From the NCBI GenBank assembly GCA_038502055.1, contig JAXRKN010000045.1:7429501-7493500 (forward strand): a stretch of 64,000 bases of DNA, written 5' to 3'. How positions within the stretch are numbered: the stretch's first letter is position 1; the number at the start of each line of letters is the position of its first letter. A program made the position numbers and the translations under genes. This document shows positions 25,621-38,900 of the stretch, piece by piece. The DNA comes from Tanytarsus gracilentus (Eukaryota > Arthropoda > Insecta > Diptera > Chironomidae). The notes beneath the pieces are model-generated. The model was not told where the DNA came from. It saw only the letters and a program-made list of their open reading frames with translations, and made no database searches.

Positions 25621-28600
25621 TTTTTTTACATTAAAATTTTTTTATCAAAATTTTAATTGGGAATTTCAAACGTTATCGTTTAATTTTTTCAAAAGGTCAT
25701 CAGATGCTCAATTAGGAATTTCCAATTTGTTCGTCATGAAACCTTTTAATACTTTGTAAGACTTCATTAATTTTTCTGGTCATTTTGTAATTTATAAATA
25801 CAAAAGCCACTTTTCAATAAAGTTGCTCAAACTCAATTTCCTCTGACTTTTTACGCTTTTCTTATTTTCCCCATTTCTCACTCAATTGAATCAACGAGCA
25901 ATTTTTCATTACTGCACGTAATGCTTTTTCCTTCCGTCACTGCAATCCATGCGGTACTCAAGAAAACCCTTTTTGTTCACTCCGCCACTTTATCTTAATT
26001 ACTTCACATAAAGCAGCAGCAGATTGTGGAAAAGCTCTAGAAGTAATTGAAATTGCACTCAATTTATTGCTTTTTCTTCATTGATATGTAGGTGAGTGCG
26101 AGATGAAATGTGCAATGGTTGAAAGAGTGGGACACTCATAGAATTCTTCATACAATTTTATTTTTTATGTTAGCAAGTAAATAAAAACTTAAATAAGTGA
26201 GTGTCGCACCCTTGGTCAATGAATTTTCTCTTCATATTGCACACACGTTTTTTTACTGTCTTCATCTCACTAAAGCCAAAAGAGGTTTTACAAGCACTGA
26301 ATTAAGACGAGTGTAATAAGATCCGCTTGCGACTCAACACGTGTCGTGTCATATGAGTCTATCATCTTTGTTCATCATTCGCATTGGTGGCTTATGATGT
26401 TTCTCCGACAACCAGTGTGCGTGTTTTCCGAGTTTTTATGCTTATCACTGTGAGGCTTCGTTGCTAGATGTCGAGGAAAGAATTCAAAACGTGCCCCGAC
26501 GCCTGAAATGTGATAATTGAAAGAAAACAAGCCGCTACTAATGGAAATTAATCCCAGACTGAGTAAATAAACTTTTGTTTAGTGAAAAGCTTCCCTTTTT
26601 GTAAGATGAAAATCAGAGAGGCGGCAACGAGAAATTCTTCTTTGATGTTGACTTAAAAAAAGTCTTTCGAAACATTAATTTAATTTTGATGAAGGCAATA
26701 GTCATAAAATGGCTCGAAATATTTTTAAAAGGGTTAAATTTCTCAAACTAATTTATGTAAAATTCAAATCATCTTGAAATTTTCACTTTTATCATTCGCA
26801 TTCATAATTCAAACTAAATGAAAAGCTCTTAACATTTATATCTCCCTTTGATCTTTCTATCTTTCCTTTTTGCATCATGACAAATCTCTCTCTCAGTAAT
26901 GACAGCGATGCTTTTTCACATTATGAGAATCCTTTCAGGTGTAAGCTCCACTTTTAGACGTTAATGAGCACATTTTTTACTTTCCCTCTGTATACAACAC
27001 CATTAGATGTTAACAAGTTGAACGACAGTGTGGGCAAGCAACGACAAAGCAGCACAGTGATGATTTGCAGAAATGTATGCGAAAAAAAATTGAGCGTGAG
27101 TGCCGAGGCGATAAAAATCCTCTACAGACTTGATGAAGCATGAAATTCGATTTTTGCAACCAGCAATGAAAAAAAATGAACGCGATTCGCTATTGTTGTG
27201 TCTATTAAACCGAGAAGCTCTTTTGAAGTGAAGCGAGAAAAAATTAAAAGATAAATTTCGAGAGATAAAAAGAGAGGCGGAAAACAGTTAATCGGTTAGA
27301 AATTTCTTCTTACATTCATTGTGTAAAATTAAGCAATTTACTATCATATTATTTGGTGAGTTTACAAAATATTTTCTGCAAACTCATTATGACAATCGCT
27401 AAATAATCATCTTTAAACTTATGATCATTATTTTTTAATATGCCATTTGATGATTACGATGGGAGGTTTTAGAGAGAAAGAACAGTTTAATTTCTCAAAG
27501 TAAGTCTCGTTTCATTTGCTTTCGATGTGAATTAGTGAAACAGACAAAAAAAATTAATTCTTTGATTTTTTATAAATATATTTTGTGAATTAATATTTTA
27601 ATCCCTAACCATACAAAGTTTATGTTTTTATTCCAAACAGAATTACCGCAAATTACTTTTCTGATCAAAATCTTTGAGTAATGACTTTAAACGGATTTTC
27701 TTCTTACATCCAACATAAGCTAGAGAAAAATATTCTTGTTCATAATTTTGCACGTTTCATGATGAACTTTTTTCTCTCAACTCTGTATCCAAGCGACAGT
27801 GAAAGAAAATGTGATTTTTTTCGCATATAAAATAGTTTCATGTTTCTTTGTATTTAATTCAACTGAGAAAGACGAGAAGAAAATTTTCTTATGTTCATTA
27901 TCAGATTCTTGAAATTTAAGTCGAGACAAACGTGCTTCCTGCGTCTTCACATGCATTATGCACTCTGTCGCTTTTGTGACAACATAAAAGTTATTTTTGC
28001 ATGCACTTTTCTCAGCATGAGGTGTCGTTTGGGGAATTTGAGCTAATTTGAAATTTATCCCAATTATGGTATTTGAAAATTGATTTTCTGATGCTGAAGC
28101 ACGTAGCCGAGTGAGATACTTGATCTTATTGAAAATTATTGTTTCATAAATATGCTTGAGGGAACTTTTTCATTTTATTAAAGCGACTTTAATTTTTGAG
28201 CAAAAATTTTATTTGAAATAAATTTTAATCTCGTCTTAATGACTTGTGACATAAAACGCAAAAGACACACAAGATGAAAGAGCGCAGTATTATGATGAAT
28301 GACTCGAAGCATAGAAAGAGAAGAGTTAAAAGTGTAAATATACACAATGTGCATTAGCAAAATTGCGGATATCCTTTTTTGCAAATGCTACTCTAGCTCT
28401 CATGCTCAATAGCACAGAAAACCATGCAAAGTTCCGGAGTTGCAAGCGAGAATTCTTTTACCGCATTTGCAACATTATTTAATTTCTTTCTTGTCGTCAT
28501 CATCATCGTCTGTGTCATTCTCATGCTATATAACCCAAAGAGTTTTGCAAAAATAAATAATTTAGTGGCAGTTCATTTTTATTTTAAAACATCACATAAT

Positions 28601-29510
28601 AAAATTTACTCTACAAAAAAATTTAATGTTTCCGTGAGAAACAATGCAGAAGGAGCAAGAAAAATTATTTCATTTCTATCTTTTTGCTCTTTTCTTCATC
28701 TCGTACGAGGCTACGTGATGTTTGAGGGTTTTCGTCTTTTATTACTCCTTTCCTCTGTACTGAAGGATTTTTAAACTGAGAATTTAAGAATTTTCGAGTT
28801 TCAATTTTTTAAACTCTCTAAATTTCAATAACAAATTAATTCACCAAAAACATCTCAATTTCCAAACTTGAGAAAGCCACATAATAAACTCCCCATCGAC
28901 CCAACAAAAGTTTCATGTCTGTATCCACCCAGAGAAAGCCGAAAGCCACAAGCGCTAACCGCTAATAAAACAATCTTGAGCAAGTGCCAAAAATAATTCA
29001 TTATTATCACCTCTAGCCTTCACATTTAACATGTTCCCCGCGGAATAACAATTTAATTTTTTTTCGAATCGTATATGTACAAGAATAAACGCCAAAAATA
29101 GCAAACCCACAAGTTAATACAATGAAAAACCAACAAACGTGAATAAATGCTTCAACACTCTCATCCAGCTACGTCATTGCCTTCGAATACGAAGAAAAAA
29201 TCTTCAATCTTCATCGGTCACGATGATGCAGCACAAAATAATTATTATTGTGTGTGGAGATGACATTTAAGCACGAAAATCTCATCATCGGATAATGTGC
29301 GTTGAAGTTTCCATTATGTAGCGAAATAAAGAATTTTAATACTAAAAGTTAATTGAAAAAATACTTTTTTTTTCGGGAGGTTCACGAAAATTTTTTAATG
29401 GGTAAGAAACGAAGTCTGCGGATGAAGATGAATTATAGCTCCGATATATATTAATTTTATTTTTCAAAACCTTTTTACCCCTATCAACATTCATTATTTC
29501 TATAGGATTA
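25621..29510. other. Gene-poor AT-rich region
   Basis: No supportable gene. A 116-codon reading frame at 28424-28774 has a hydrophobic stretch but no family resemblance or splice context, and I treat it as chance. Confidence 0.45.
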
Positions 29511-31170
29511 ACCATTTAGTATCTTATTTCCTTCTCACTTTCTATTTTTCTTTCTTTTTCTTATTTCTCACGATCTTAGTGAACGCCATATCTCAAGAAC
29601 GCTTGATTTATTCGGTTTGTGGCTAAAGATCTTTTGCTCTATTTCAAGAATATTTTTTTTGAGGTACGACCCTCCAAGACCTCCTGGGTGCAAAAATTCC
29701 TTTTTCATAAAATTTTCTCTTATATGCCTTCATGGGTATCGTTGAACTCGTAATCTGACCAGGAATCGAATGGAACTGACGATTTTTGAGATGTCCATCA
29801 TGGCGGCCAGGGTGCCCTATGTCCATTTTTTAGAACTATGGCTTCATGTATGTCTTGACTCGTCATTGCATCGGAATCGATTGACATCAACGATTTTTGA
29901 AGAATGTCCATCTGGCCGGCCAGGAGTGCCACTATGTCCATTTTTTAGTACTATGGCTTATGTATGTCGTTGAACTCGTGATTGCATCGGGAATCGAGTG
30001 ACATTGAAGATTTTTGAGGAATGTCGATCATGGTTGGCCAGGAGTGCCACTAATGTCCATTTTTCAGAACTTTGGCTTCATGTATGTCGTTGAACTCGTC
30101 ATTGCATCAGGAATCGATTGACACTGACGATTTTTGAGGAATGTCCATCATGATTAACATAGAGTGCCACTAATGCCCATTGCAACGGAGTAGGGTACTA
30201 ATCTATGCGGAGCTATTGGAAATGGCAACGCCGTTTGCAGACCCATCTTGTATTAATTTTGGATTTCTCCAAAACCAGTTTTCAGCCCCTAGTGCCAAGA
30301 CATTACATTGTGCAATATCAAAACTAATACTTAAATGATAGGCCTTGTCAATCCCTACAAACTGGCGAAAACAGATTTGAAATCGGTTGATCCTACGAGG
30401 AGTTAGAGCCATTTAAGTCATCTTACTTTCTCACTTTCTTACTTTCTTACGATCTTAGTGGGCTGCATATCTCAAGAACGGCTGGTCGGATTTGACTCGG
30501 GTTTGTGGCTAAAGATCGAGTTTTGGCTCTAGTTGTGCAAGAAGTATTTAGTTTTGAGGTACGACCCTCCAAGGACCGTCCCTGAGTGCAAAAATGTCCT
30601 TTTTCATACAAATTTTCTTTTATATGGCTTCATGGGTATCGTTGAACTCGTTATTGAATCAGGAATCGATTGGCATTGATGATTTTTAAGGCATGTCCAT
30701 CATGGACGGCCAGGAGTGCCACTAATGTCCATTTTTCAGTTCTATGGCTTCATGGGTATCGTTGAACTCGTTATTGCATCAGGAATCGATTGACATTGAC
30801 GATTTTTAAAGAATGTCCATCATGGCCGGCCAGGACTGCCACTAATGTCCATTTTTCAGTACTATGGCTTCATGTATGTCGTTGAATTCGCCATTGCATC
30901 AGGAATCGATTGACATTGATGATTTTTGAGGCATGTCCATCATGGACGGCCAGGAGTGCCACTAATGTCCATTTTTCAGTACTATGACTTCATGTATCTC
31001 GTTGAACTGGTCATTGGATCAGGAATTCATTGGCACTGATGATTTTTGAAGAGTGTCGATCATGGTCGACCAGGAGTGCCCAAAATGTCCATTTTTCAGA
31101 ACTATGGGGTACTAATCTAAGACAGCGGAGCTATTGGAAATGGCAACGCCGTTTGCAGACCCATCTTGTT
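29511..31170. repeat. Composite tandem-repeat element, two consecutive units of ~120-bp monomers
   Basis: Two units follow one another. Each has a head (ACGATCTTAGTG, CATATCTCAAGAACG, GAGGTACGACCCTCCAAG; about 29511-29700 and 30411-30600), about four monomers of about 120 bases, and an end block (GGAGCTATTGGAAATGGCAA, GCAGACCCATCTTGT; 30188-30250 and 31109-31169). The spacer 30251-30410 occurs only between them. GTCCATTTTTCAG recurs exactly 120 bases apart at 30727, 30847, 30967 and 31087. Monomers carry GGAATCGATTGACAT and the palindrome TGGCCGGCCA. Short reading frames here are by-products of the repeat. No transposase is present. It is probably a nonautonomous element or a dispersed satellite. 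Confidence 0.85.
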
Positions 31171-34100
31171 TTTCAATGTTTCATGCTTGACGTTGAAAGA
31201 ATTTTAATTTTTGATGCTCGGAATTTTTTTCATAATGGAATTTAAATTGTTTTTGCATTAAAGAATTTTTGAAATTGGTGAATTATGAAATTTTCAAGAA
31301 AGATTTGAAAAAATTATGTACTAAGGTTATGCTGTATCACGACTCAAAAGTCATGCCAGAAATTTGACCTTTTCTCACATGCTACCGCACATTAAAATTT
31401 CATGCTCAGAGTGAAAAAAAGGTGGGTTCATCTGTGTGTGAAATACATGCCAAAAAAATCGTAGCCTTTAAGCTGGATGAGAGGAGAGAAGACAAGGTTA
31501 AAATGTCGATGTCTAATAAATCTCTCACACCATCATCTCCAATGAATGTTAACAAGGAAGAAAATCGTTTGCATTCGAGCATAAATCAGAGTTAATTAAT
31601 ATTTATGGGTGCCTCCGTATGTTCTAAGTGAAATTGATTTTAAATTTGTTTTTATTTAATTAACAATTTTCTCGTTTCTTCGAGCTATCAGCAGCAAATT
31701 TTCGGGCCATTATAATTTATGCTCTTTCTCTTCGAGCATTTTGTGTGAAAATGAAGTAATAAAATAAAAACTTGCTTCTCATTGAATAATTAATGAACTT
31801 TGACGGAAGTTCTTTCGAGTGTTTTTAAAAACTACCGAAAAGAGAAAGAACGAGAGAAAGTTGGTGAATATTTTTATGGCAAGAGAAGGAATTTTTTAGA
31901 AAATTTTATTCAATGATATTTAAAAAAATAAAAAATTTCCACCGCTTGAAAAAAATACAAATTCTTCAAAGACGACACAAATAATAAAATGTAACATTTT
32001 TACCATCTGTTTTGACTGATAAAGTCAGTTAATTACACTCCCAAAAGGAGAAAGAAAAAATTCCCGAGATACATTAATAATTCATTGTGTCTTTTATTTT
32101 TATCGCCCGTGAGCAACATAAAATTTGCGCCACTTTACTTTTTTTAATTATTAGACATGGAACAAGAAAAGGAAATGCTATGTGACCGGCAATAAGACCA
32201 TAATTTATCGTAATGATGAGAATCTGCTTCTTTAATGTAAGCGCCTCTCTTAAGATGTAAAATTTATTGCTTTTATTACACAATTGAAAAATATATGGAA
32301 AAAAATTTTCCTTGGGGGGTTCGTGAATTTTTTAATATTAAATTTTGGGTCAGAAATTTATAAAGTTTAAATTTTTAAACACTCAAAATTAAAAAGCAAC
32401 CTTGTCAACATTCGTAATAATTACTTTCACTCGGAGTGGATGATAACGAGGGTTAAAAATAATAAGGACACGTTTTGTAATGAAAAAAAGATAATCTACT
32501 GAAAATCTCTTCTAAATCGAATTTAAAATTTTACCCTGTTGACTTTTTGGCCTCTTTCGCACACAGCTGCGAAAGTGTTTGGGAGAAGAAGTAATAAAGT
32601 ACGACCCAAAAAGCTTAAAAAGCCAATGCGATGAACAGTCGGCTGCGTGGAGTGTGTGATGAAGAAAATTAAATTAAGAAAAACCGATTTCAACTGGAAA
32701 ATTGATTCTGACGTCTTGGGTGTGTTCTGAGAAGAAGGAAAAGTCTTATAATTGCATGGATCTTCTTCTCTTTCCACTGACATGGCACAAAAAAAAAGGA
32801 AACCAATTTTGTCATTTTATGATTTTATGATGGAATAATGAATTTTTTTTGCGAGAGTTAAATGGAATAAAATCCCTTCGAGTCATGTGTCAGTGACACA
32901 CGAGCGCTCTGAAGAAATATGGCAAAAGGCATGACAGACAGTTTAAAAAGAGATAATTTTATATTCGTCCATGTTTTATGCAGACTCTGAGGGGGTTTTG
33001 TGACTTTTCATTTATCTTTATTAGACTGGCTTTGATGACGAATAAAAAACTTTTTTTGAAGTGTAATTTAATTAAAACTTAAACCCGGAGGATGTTTAAC
33101 TCATGCAAAGAAATCATAATAATCAGTTTTGAAAGAACTTCTCAACTTTCTCAAATTTATTTCTGAGAATTTATTAACCAAAAAAAGTTCAATAAGTAAA
33201 TTTATGCCACATATCGTTGATAAAATTCCAATAAAAGCTTTCTTGAACCATTGAATAACTCACCAACTCTCTATTGATAAACGATGCGAAGAATTTCTTT
33301 TATGGACTGCGTCTGTAAATGGAATGAGAAGAAATTATGTTAATTAAATTTGATAATGGAGAAAATATTCTAAGAATTATTTCTTGTGGCTCTGTCGCAC
33401 CTCTGTGTTTTCTCTCTTAATAGCTTGAAGTGATTTTCCAGAATATATAAACGAGAATAAATTAATTAAATTTTCGGATAAATTGCTTTAGGATGAAAAT
33501 GAAGAAGATTTCTAGGGTGTAAGAAAGCATCAAGTGAAGCATTTAATTTTTGGGTTAAATTTGCTCTTCTGACCTAAAGGACATGAAAGTTAGTGAGGTT
33601 GAAGAAGTATAAAATGATTTAAGAGAATTTTGTGCTCTGAGAAGAATTTATAAATTTTTTAATTCATTTTTGAAAAGATTTAAATTGCTTAAATATTTTT
33701 TAATAAAGTTTTTTTCATGATAATTACTTTGTTGTTAAACTCTTTTTTTATCATCCAATTTCGAACCCTCATTAACCGAAAAAATAAACGTAAATCTTGT
33801 TATTTTCACATCATCGTCCGTATATCCATATTTTCATAAAAAAAAACTTTATAATGACTTCACAATCGTTGTTATTCCACATGAATAGAGAATAAGAAAA
33901 AATTGCTTCTGAGGATATTCTGAAGAGTTTGTTTTATAAAGCATACAAGAAGTTTTACAGCTTGGATAGATTGGGGATGAAAGTTTCCAAAAATAAATCT
34001 ACCGTTGATAAGGAAAAATTTATCGAGTTTGTTTCAAGGGCGAGAAACTTTGAGATATTTCTAAAATTCCTTAAAACTTTATTTATTGCTATAAAATTGT

Positions 34101-35547
34101 ATTTTATTTTTAAAAAGTTTAATCCGCTTGCAAATCATCTGCAAATCCTTCATGCAGGTTATTCAAGATCTCTTCAATTTTTAATGAACGTTCAGAGTTT
34201 CAGGTCATTTTCGAAGAATAAATTTTCGTGCTATATGAACATGAATTCACATCAGACCCTTTTATCCTCATGGATTCATCTCGACTTTTTCCATCCCACA
34301 ATTTCTCCATAACTGTACACAATATAACAAATTGTATTGCATCATCATCATTCTTGCATAAAATCCAATGACATCAACATATTTTTGCCGAGAGAAATAT
34401 TCGTATGTGCTCTATTTAACAAGTTCATCTTGAAATCCTCTTTAAGAGGTTAAATATATTGAATAAAATTCCGATTGTAAATGAATCTCACCATCCTCGT
34501 GTATTTGTGCAATTTTTAAATAAATGGAAAAATAAGAAGAAAATCTCTTCTCATCATTGAGCGAACTAAATCTCGAAAAATATAAAAGAAACAACAAGAT
34601 CGGACATTTAAAATATTTTCTTACTTAAACTTTAAATTATTAATTTTTTTTCAACGGAAAATTACAAATTTTAGAATGCTCTCACTTGCGAATCACTCAG
34701 AGATGAATTGAAATTTTCCAATTTAGTTTATTCTACAATTTCATCTCCTCTTGCTGCACTCTCAGCATACACATACATATGATTACGATTCGAATGCTCA
34801 AGAACTTTTTTCTTTTATTTTTCTTCTTCTTCACTTAATGCACCGATGAATTTCTTCATCATCTTGAGAGTGAATTTTAAATTATGCAGAAGCATCTCGA
34901 GTGAATGTTCTCGGTGTCAGTGACCGAATATCAAGTGGTGTTATTGAGATGCCCATAAGAGCCATATCCGATATGTGTAAAACAGGCATTTATAATTGTC
35001 TATATGCGTTCGACGGTCGCCACTTGTAAGGCAACAAGTCACTCTCCTTATTTACTCCATCATGCATGTACCAAACAAACAAAATCGATTGTATGTTTAA
35101 CTTCTGTTTTCATTCATCAAAGCATACAAAGCATTTGGTGAAATGAAGCCTCATTACTTTTATTTTTCTTCTTTCTATGCTCATTAAAATGTGAATATTG
35201 AAATTTTTTTCATGTTTAAAAATAAAAGAATCTTTTTTATTATTTATTGCGCCATGGATGAGCGAGTGAGATTTATTTTGGTTGAGAAATTCTTTCCGGT
35301 GTGAGAAAAAAAAATTTGAAGAAAAAAGTGTGGCAAAAAAATTCTAAAGTACATCCAAAGTCCACTTTAATGTCGAAGAAGATTTTTGTACTAAAAAATT
35401 ATAAATTTTACGCTTTCATGAAACACTAAATTTCCATCTTAAAAAGCCAGCAATTATTAAAATGTTTGTTAAAAAATCTCAGTAAGTAATTCTCAAAATT
35501 ATTATTGATTACAATGTAATAATGAACCGTTCAATGTTTTGAAGAAA
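31171..35547. other. Gene-poor AT-rich region
   Basis: No supportable gene or structured repeat was seen. The 127-codon reading frame at 33929-34312 lacks a recognisable domain and is left out. Confidence 0.45.
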
Positions 35548-35904
35548 ACCAGAAGCGCAAGCAGCGAGAGCATAAGAATGTAATAAAACTGCTATGATAA
35601 GATGCATCGCTGCATGAACAATCATTGAGGCGTACGACCAGAAGAAAGAGGAAGAAGAAATTCAAATTATTTTTCATTTTTATAATTGATGGCATGGTGC
35701 GTTAAAAACATGAGGAATTAATAGCTTAAACCGCAGAACATGTTTGAATATTTTTGGATAATGAAGATGTTGTTGAACAAATTTTATGTTCTGCATCGGG
35801 AGCATTTTTCATGCATCAAATGTTTCTTCCCTAAATATAAAACTCGCTTTTTATAGCCATTGATTAATTTCAAGCAAACCAGTTGCCTCACCTTATCGCA
35901 TCGT
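35548..35904. repeat. Duplicated segment, copy 2 (partner at 13881-14337)
   Basis: Bases 35548-35809 match copy 1 at about 95 percent identity, including about 130 identical bases in a row. The second block, 35847-35904, matches copy 1 less well. About 100 bases of copy 1 between the blocks are absent or replaced. Both copies lie in noncoding DNA, about 21.7 kb apart, on either side of Toll. Confidence 0.85.
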
Positions 35905-38900
35905 TCAGTGAAAACCTTCACTTTTTTCCCCGAACAAAAATACATTTTTATTCTTTCAATAGCAAGTGAAGCATGCATTAAAGTAATGGACTATCATCAT
36001 GATCGGAGAGCATAAGCATTTTAAATTTTATGCTGCACGCTCACATTCTTCTGCCTTCGCCATCTGCACAGACAAAGAGTGAATTATTTCATTTTGAAGA
36101 GCATTGAAACGTCGTGCAGTGAAGGCATTAAGTTGAAAAGTGACGTTTGAGAAATTCGTGAATGAGGGGAGTGGAATAAAATTGAGCATCCCGACTTGAG
36201 AGAGCCTTGGACTTCATTCATAACTAACAATTTGCTCTCATCCTTTCACATTTCAATTTCTTACAATATTCAATAGATTATTTTTATGCTGAATCTTCCA
36301 CTTTTTTCACTTCATTAGAGATCATCATCAGAAGAATTTCTTCGTTATCAGTTCACATCCAAATTGCTGATGAAATGAAATCGCTTCATTCCTTGATTGT
36401 TGGTGTGTGAGTTGATTTTGCCTTTCAGTTGAAAATGAAGATTACTTTCGAGATGAAAGGCGAGATAAAAGAGGAGAAGAAAATTACAGCGAAATTGTTG
36501 ATGACGAACCGAGGGAAAAAAATGGGGATAGAAATTCACAAGGAATTCTCGCTCATCACTAATCGCATTGAATGGTTATTGGAATATTTTTGGGGGTCTG
36601 TGTGGAAGTTGAGTCACGAAATTTTAGAGATCTGATCTAAAACAATTTCATTACTAACTTCCTAAAATACTCATTGAAATTTGATAAAATTCACTTCCGA
36701 TAATTTATCATCAATTGCGCAAATCTTTCGTCATTCATGAGCAAAGCATGGAAAAATTGGATTAAAAATTTAATGAGTAATAAATGACGAAGCGAATTAA
36801 ATTACCAGTTCAATAACAACATCACGATTCTCTAGTTTAAAATCATTTTTCGCAGCTAGTAACTTTCTATAATTATCCGCTATCATCTCATTTCATCGCA
36901 TAAAAGGAATTCAAATTCTTATCGATTTTTAATAATTGATCGGTGAAAAAGAGGGAAAGAAATTTATTTTTTTAAAAGAGATTGATCGATCAAAAATTAA
37001 CTTGCTTAAGAATATAATCTTCTTTGAGCATGACGGAATTTTTGTATAAATTTTAATTCCAATCTCAAGAAAAATTGTATAAAAATTGTTATTTCAATTT
37101 TTCGTTTTAAACTCATCTTTAAATTGAGAAAAAATTAGCTTTCCACAAACATTGGTTATGGAACAAATTATGAAATTAAAAATTGATTTCATTTCATTTT
37201 AAAATTGTGTTTATTAAAAATATTTTCCATAGCGGTTGTGCGGACGAGAATGATTGAAATTTAAATGAAATCAATTTTAGAGATTCACGAAAATTGCTTT
37301 GGACTTTGACTTGACTTTTAAAGGTTCGTTATTGTGGCGAAATCAAGCTAATTTATTAATATTCAATAATTCATTGAAATCTTGGAAGTCTAATGTGATT
37401 GGATGATTGGTGGTATTTTGCTAAATTGCATTAAAATTGAAATTCGGAAGCTTCACCGAGAGAAAATTATTTCATGACACTAACAATTTATTTTTATCTT
37501 AATGCATTCCCCATATTTTATGGAATTATTTCCGAAAATATCTCGATTGCAGCACTAAACAATTAATAACATTTAAGGCATTTTAATCCTCATTTCTTGA
37601 TTGATGAATTCAATCTCTCACAAATATTGCAATTTCATATCTCGTGCATCATTAAGCAGCCAAGAAATCAATGCAATTATTTAAGACATTTCCCTCATCC
37701 AATTAAGTGTGATTTATTATTCAAATGCTTTAAGTGCACAAAATCCTCCCTCAGCATTATCCAGTCTCAAAGACTTTGGCGACGTCAAATTCATCATTAA
37801 AACAATGTGGAAGAAATTTCATTGAGAATTTCTGTCGAGGGGAAGAAAAAAAATAATTTGTGACGAGGGTTTGCGAGCAATTGCGTAATTTAACTTCCTC
37901 GAGAGTGGTTTAAACAATTTGTTTGTGTTGGATGGAAAGAGAAAAGTTTTATTTCGCTGTTATTCGGTGTGTTTTGTCAATCTAAATTAATTTTTTTGTT
38001 GAGAAGAAAATTAGTAGCAATGGTGATGAAAATTAGAGTGAATAAAAATTTCATTAGCTCAAATACAGAAATTTCTCACTCCCTATAAAAATATAAAAAT
38101 TCATTCAGACGAAACCGGTCATTTTAACGGACGGTAAGAAATTATTTTAAGGTAATTTATGGCCGTTGAATAGTTTATTATATAAAAGGAGTTAGAATTT
38201 CTTTCAATGGAAAAAAAGTTCATTGTCACGGTCGTGTTTACAAGGTTTGTATTTTAGTGTATAGAAAAGGATGAAAAATGAATCGATACCGATGGAAACA
38301 TGTTGATAGTGCCTTTTTCTTTTTTCTTCCATCATCGATATGTCTTAATTTATCACACAAAGGAACAACATTTAAGTTATTACGAAAAATTCCGAGTAAC
38401 GATTTGTTAGTTAAAAAGGAGAATGTCAGTGATGAGAGAAGGATTCTTTTGAGAAAAATTTATGAGATAACTGAGAAACGTGTGTATGTGCAGCAAAGCG
38501 CTCGAGGCACAGTGAGGTGATAAATTATGGGCAATAAGACAGAAGAGAGATTTTTCTGTGCATAGCTGAGGAACTGTGATTGATATATGACTTCATATAC
38601 GTGTTTGTTGCTCTCGAATTTATTGCAGCACAAAAATAAACTTAAGGACTTGTCTGAAAATTCAATTCATATTTAAATATCTGCTTAAAGATTATTTGAA
38701 TAAATAATTTTTAATAAATTTAAAATAAAAAATTTTTCCCTGAATTTATTTTTAAAAGCACTTTTTTGAGAGTAAAATTTAAATGCCTGCACATGGCAAT
38801 GACAATAGAAAATTTATTCACGTTCTCGCTCCTTTCGCTTCGAGCATATTTTACAGAACAGCTTAAATTGCAATCGCTTTAAATTGAGCGACGATTCAAT

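Noticed and set aside
28424..28774. 116-codon reading frame with a hydrophobic stretch
   Set aside because: AT-rich codons, no signal peptide or domain, no splice sites. Expected by chance in a desert of this size.
33755..33780. GGTTCGAA-like tRNA T-loop on the - strand (also near 15.7 kb)
   Set aside because: No paired T stem, acceptor stem or A/B box spacing.
33929..34312. 127-codon reading frame
   Set aside because: Lys/Phe-rich translation typical of AT-rich noncoding DNA; no recognisable motif.
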